Part shown: positions 61,001 to 64,000 of the stretch, in pieces
How positions within the stretch are numbered: position 1 is the first letter of the stretch
How the letters are laid out: each line of letters begins with the position of its first letter
Assembly: GCA_905221605.1 (NCBI GenBank)
Contig: CAJNDS010002083.1
Coordinates: 368,287 to 432,286 of the forward strand
Length of the DNA: 64,000 nucleotides
From: Symbiodinium natans
Taxonomy: Eukaryota > Sar > Dinophyceae > Suessiales > Symbiodiniaceae
Reading direction: 5' to 3'
Made by a program: the position numbers and the translations under genes
Notes under the pieces: generated by a model
The model's database searches: none
Seen by the model: the letters and a program-made list of their open reading frames with translations, nothing else
Told to the model about the DNA's origin: nothing

Positions 61001-63985
61001 GTTGGCCCCCGCCTGCGGCTCCATCGAGAACCTCTTTCCTCCCACAGTGGGGCGCACTCGAAATCCCCAAGAAGTCCCTCGAAAAACCCCCCCGAACACC
61101 ACCGCCCTAAAACCCTGCAGTGCAACCCCACAAATCTCGTGAAGCCTTGAAGCCTTAGAACTTAGAACCCTGGAGAAGGCTGCGAAAGGCTCTTCCGCGG
61201 CACTGCTGCAGGTACAAAAGGCCCAGGGGTTTAGCTCCGGATTCGGGCTTTGAGGCTGGAGGGCTTCAGGATTCGGGGTGTCTTGGGGGTAAGGGGAAAG
61301 AATCGACTCGGGCTTTTGGACAGGATTTTGGTTTTAGTTTTGGGTCGCTCCTGTCAATGTGCTCCATGGTCACGAGCGGGCTCTACACGGCTTGTTCATA
61401 GAGAGAGCCTTGTGGCGTAAGCCCACCAGAGTAGAAGCCACGCTTGCCCCCAGTGCCTCTGCTCCCTGCCTCTTCTCGTGCGGCACAGAGAGTCAGAGAG
61501 GCCCCAGATGTCCTGGCCGCCATCAACGTGATGGTTTCTGGAGCCATGATTGGCTCAGCGGCTTGACGAGAGAGCCCCCTCAACTTTCACTGAGGGTTTA
61601 AGTTAGGGCGCCCTTTGAGGAAGGGCTCCCATGTTGGGCTCTTGCACTTTGTTTGTTTCCTCAAGGCTGACGCCGACGGCTGCCTCCTCAGTGATCGCGC
61701 CTTGCGCAGATGCCTGCGACCCTTAATCCTACAGCTCTGAGGGCTAAGAATTACGCTACAGTGTCATTAGCCCTTGTCGTCTGCATTGGTCAGAATGATG
61801 TTAGTGTTAAAGGCTTGACGGCCTTCCTGCAGAGCGGGGGCGGAGACGAGGCTCCGGGAAAGATGTTTGAAGCTGAAAAGTTAAATGTTATTTACCGTGC
61901 CTGTTGACTGTGATTCTGCTTGTAGAAGGCAAGGACTTTCCAGCATAATGTGTCCTTGCTTCCCCTGGCGGCTGGAAGCCCAAAATCCTGCACTCTTCCG
62001 GAGGTTGATGAGCTGCAAGCTCCAAGCCCGGCCGTTTACGAGAGCAAGAGCGGCAGCATCGCCGCCCTCTCGGAAGATCTCTGAATTCCCTTTTCCCATG
62101 CGATCAGGCTTCTGACAGGCTCTTCCAGGAGGGTACCTACCATCTGAGAGTGTACGATAACAAGGAACCCCTAATATAGAACCCTCAAATAGTCGGATCC
62201 CCCTATCAGATATTAAAGATGGGGCCAAGCTGTCATGAAACTTGCCACCCCCGCTGATTTTCCTAAACCGCCATCTCGGATCTGAGGTCGAGATGCTGGA
62301 GGACATGCAGGATAAGGCGAAGTCCGAGCTGAATGGGCTGCGGCAGAAGGAGGCCGAGACCTGGGAAGGGGCTGCCGAAGTAGCTCATGAACCTAGCAGA
62401 AGCGGCAGGGTTCCACGATTTTTGAGGTTGGCCCTTTTCTAGGGCCTTAGAACCTTTAGGATCTGGGAGCCCCAGTTTCTCAACGGAGCCGACGCAGTGT
62501 GTTCCTCCATTCGTAGGTCGGAGGGCACCGGCACCTACCCCGACGGATCTAAGCCGAGAGGAGACCGCCAAGCACAGCTTCGCCATGATGCGCCAGTCCC
62601 TCGAAGGGCAGGTGGCCTTCGCGCAGGAGGAGGCATGGGGGGTGTGGGGTTGGGGGGGCCCACAGTGTGTGGTTGCAGACTCTAAAGTCAAAACTGGGGC
62701 CCCAAAGCTTGTCGCCGTGTGGCATTTCGCGCACCCGTGCAAGAGTCGAAGCCTTCTGGCGCAATCTTCAGCCCGCTTTTGGGTTGAGGGTCTGGTCAAC
62801 TGTTTGTTCACTCTCCCCGCCTGCAACGACCCCAGCCCGTCATCCCCTTCAGCCCCGCCATCCAAGTTAGGGGCTTCATGAACCTAACCCCGAAATCCCG
62901 AAACCGACAGTACCCCTCCAGGTCAGGAAGCTAAAGGCTCAACAAGCGGAGCTCCAGACAACCAAGTCTACCGCGCAGAAAGACCTGGAGGCCCTTTGGG
63001 ACTTAGGGTGCGGAGGTTAGAAGGGATGCAGGGATTTGAGGGTTCGGCAAGCAAGCTTGCAGTCGGATGAAGTGCGCCTAGCTGGGATAGCCCTCTCAGC
63101 TGAATCTCGCAATCCGAGCATCTGTTTAATTGGTGCCCCCCCCCCCCCCCCCCACCGCAATGAGAAAGGCAGGGCGCCGCAGCAATGTATTGACTCTCGA
63201 TTAAAAACAATAGGGAAAGATGTGTAGTTTCACCGATCCAAACTGCAGCTCAGCGAACAAAACAAGAAGCCTGCGAACAGATTTTTGAACCACCCCGGAA
63301 AATGTTCTTTAAATGTGGTGGTACTTCCCCATACGAAAACCCCCCGCAATGGAAAGTAGTCTTGCCGCCGGATTTTCGACGAACAAAAATCTTTAAATGT
63401 GGAGGTATGAATTAAACAGATGCTGGGATAAGTGCTGAGCCACTGTGCTCCTGCATGGTTGGCGTGGTTGAGGGCCTGTTTAGGGTTGAGTTGAGGTTTG
63501 AGACAAGTATAATCGGTATAGCCGAATGCCTTTTCAAAACGTACCCCCCCCCCCCCCCCCAAAAGGGATTAAAATGAACCGTCGTCAGCACAAGATTGCA
63601 CACTCAGTAAGTAGACCAGCAGCGTTTCCGAAACTCAGCTCGACAGCCCCCGAATCGAGCAACATCAAGTCAAGCCGAGACGAATCCCTCAATCCCTGAA
63701 ACTCAAGCCCCCCTAAGTCGCTGAACCTCCACCATCCCGAAGCGCCTCAATCCTAAACCGCCTAAGCCCTAATGTACGGGTCGGAAGAATTACTAATAGC
63801 ATTCCCTTAGGGTTCCTTTATCATTTACACTAAAAAAACCCCCCCAAAACGGTATTCTGTTTCCTTCAGGTCCCTATGTTACGCAGATTCAACCCATGGC
63901 ATCCTCGAGCCCGATAAGCCGAAGTGCAGGAAGCCAGCTCGGACCTCCAGTCTGACAAGAAGGACGCGGTCGAGCTCTTAAGCCT
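58001..63985 (+). CDS. Long coiled-coil protein, many short exons, 3' end outside the window
   Basis: Charged heptad-like exons run along one strand. 58001-58058 reads SIKKNEDSKEELEARRGK. About 58212-58262 reads SKADSKLQTATDDLQ. 58785-58833 reads VNLDTAADVRSQEGCVRQ. About 60765-60862 reads METMVSLERAVDALEREALP. 61166-61211 reads TLEKAAKGSSAALLQ before GTAC. About 61454-61562 reads AAQRVREAPDVLAAINVMVS and GAMIGSA. 61813-61862 reads LTAFLQSGGGDEAPGK. 62284-62357 reads EVEMLEDMQDKAKSELNGLR and QKEAE. 62560-62626 reads TAKHSFAMMRQSLEGQVAFA. About 62922-62995 reads RKLKAQQAELQTTKSTAQKD. 63918-63985 reads AEVQEASSDLQSDKKDAVEL. The order matches a dinoflagellate coiled-coil family I recall, so a filament or scaffold role is inferred; there are no catalytic motifs. 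The exons before 60.7 kb are less certain. Confidence 0.6.
59105..60700. other. Long presumed intron region with poly-C tract
   Basis: One possible exon (about 59480-59580, EKCGSANEQESEVLAQRDAC) lies here. A C run is at 59957-59972. Nothing else is supported. Confidence 0.4.
63778..63848 (+). repeat. Dispersed repeat, family B copy 3
   Basis: It begins GGGTCGGAAGAATTACTAAT, contains TTCCCTTAGGGTTCCT, and ends in a C run. It lies in the last intron of the coiled-coil gene. Confidence 0.6.
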
Positions 63986-64000
63986 AAGGGTTCTGGTAGG

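Noticed and set aside
1-64000. Trans-spliced leader relics, tRNA, rRNA or snRNA genes
   Set aside because: I looked for a leader-like TTTTGGCTCAAG word and for cloverleaf or rRNA-like segments and saw none. A computed search would be needed to exclude degenerate copies.

Overview
The window looks like nuclear DNA of a dinoflagellate, most likely of the Suessiales/Symbiodiniaceae type. This is inferred, and the genus is not identifiable from the sequence. The reasons are: short Arabidopsis-type telomere-like arrays (TTTAGGG / CCCTAAA) in both orientations every few kilobases; very short exons with GC-rich third positions lying between AG and GT, GC or GA splice dinucleotides; introns flanked by short direct repeats; and protein families that I know mainly from dinoflagellates. 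There is no bacterial organisation, rRNA, tRNA or CRISPR. Most long open frames are accidental or repeat-derived. The real coding sequence is in short exons, many without an ATG, so gene spans here are assemblies of exons and their outer limits are uncertain.

Layout, left half: 0.6-2.4 kb holds exon fragments, including the C-terminal half of an ML/NPC2-type lipid-binding domain. 3.1-4.4 kb holds exons of a membrane protein. 5.3-7.2 kb holds an unrecognised multi-exon gene. 8.5-9.9 kb holds a pentatricopeptide-like gene interrupted by a stop and a frame change. 11-12.7 kb holds another unrecognised exon series. From 15.46 to 25.56 kb lies a 10.1-kb block made almost wholly of satellites. It is bounded by inverted terminal repeats and an exact 10-bp direct repeat, and it carries a second 2.04-kb terminal-inverted-repeat element inside it.

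Layout, right half: 26.4-28.5 kb holds candidate exons. 29.0-33.0 kb encodes a secreted cysteine-rich repeat protein. 33.1-36.8 kb encodes an Arg- and Pro-Thr-rich protein with an Ala-rich hydrophobic segment and an EGF-like module. 37.0-37.9 kb has candidate minus-strand exons. 41.3-44.4 kb encodes an ArfGAP domain that can be joined across five exons with matching phases. 45.9-47.7 kb (minus) and 48.0-49.4 kb (plus) are two unrecognised genes. 50.3-50.8 kb has a PDZ-like domain. 52.2-54.6 kb encodes a protein with a FISHQW domain followed by ankyrin repeats. 58.0 kb to the right edge is a coiled-coil gene that continues beyond the window.

The genes do not form a pathway. What links them is architecture: telomere-like arrays, small palindromic elements (three copies of one family with 7-9 bp direct flanks) and microsatellites lie in the introns and spacers, and several introns have direct repeats at both splice sites, as expected of introner-like insertions.
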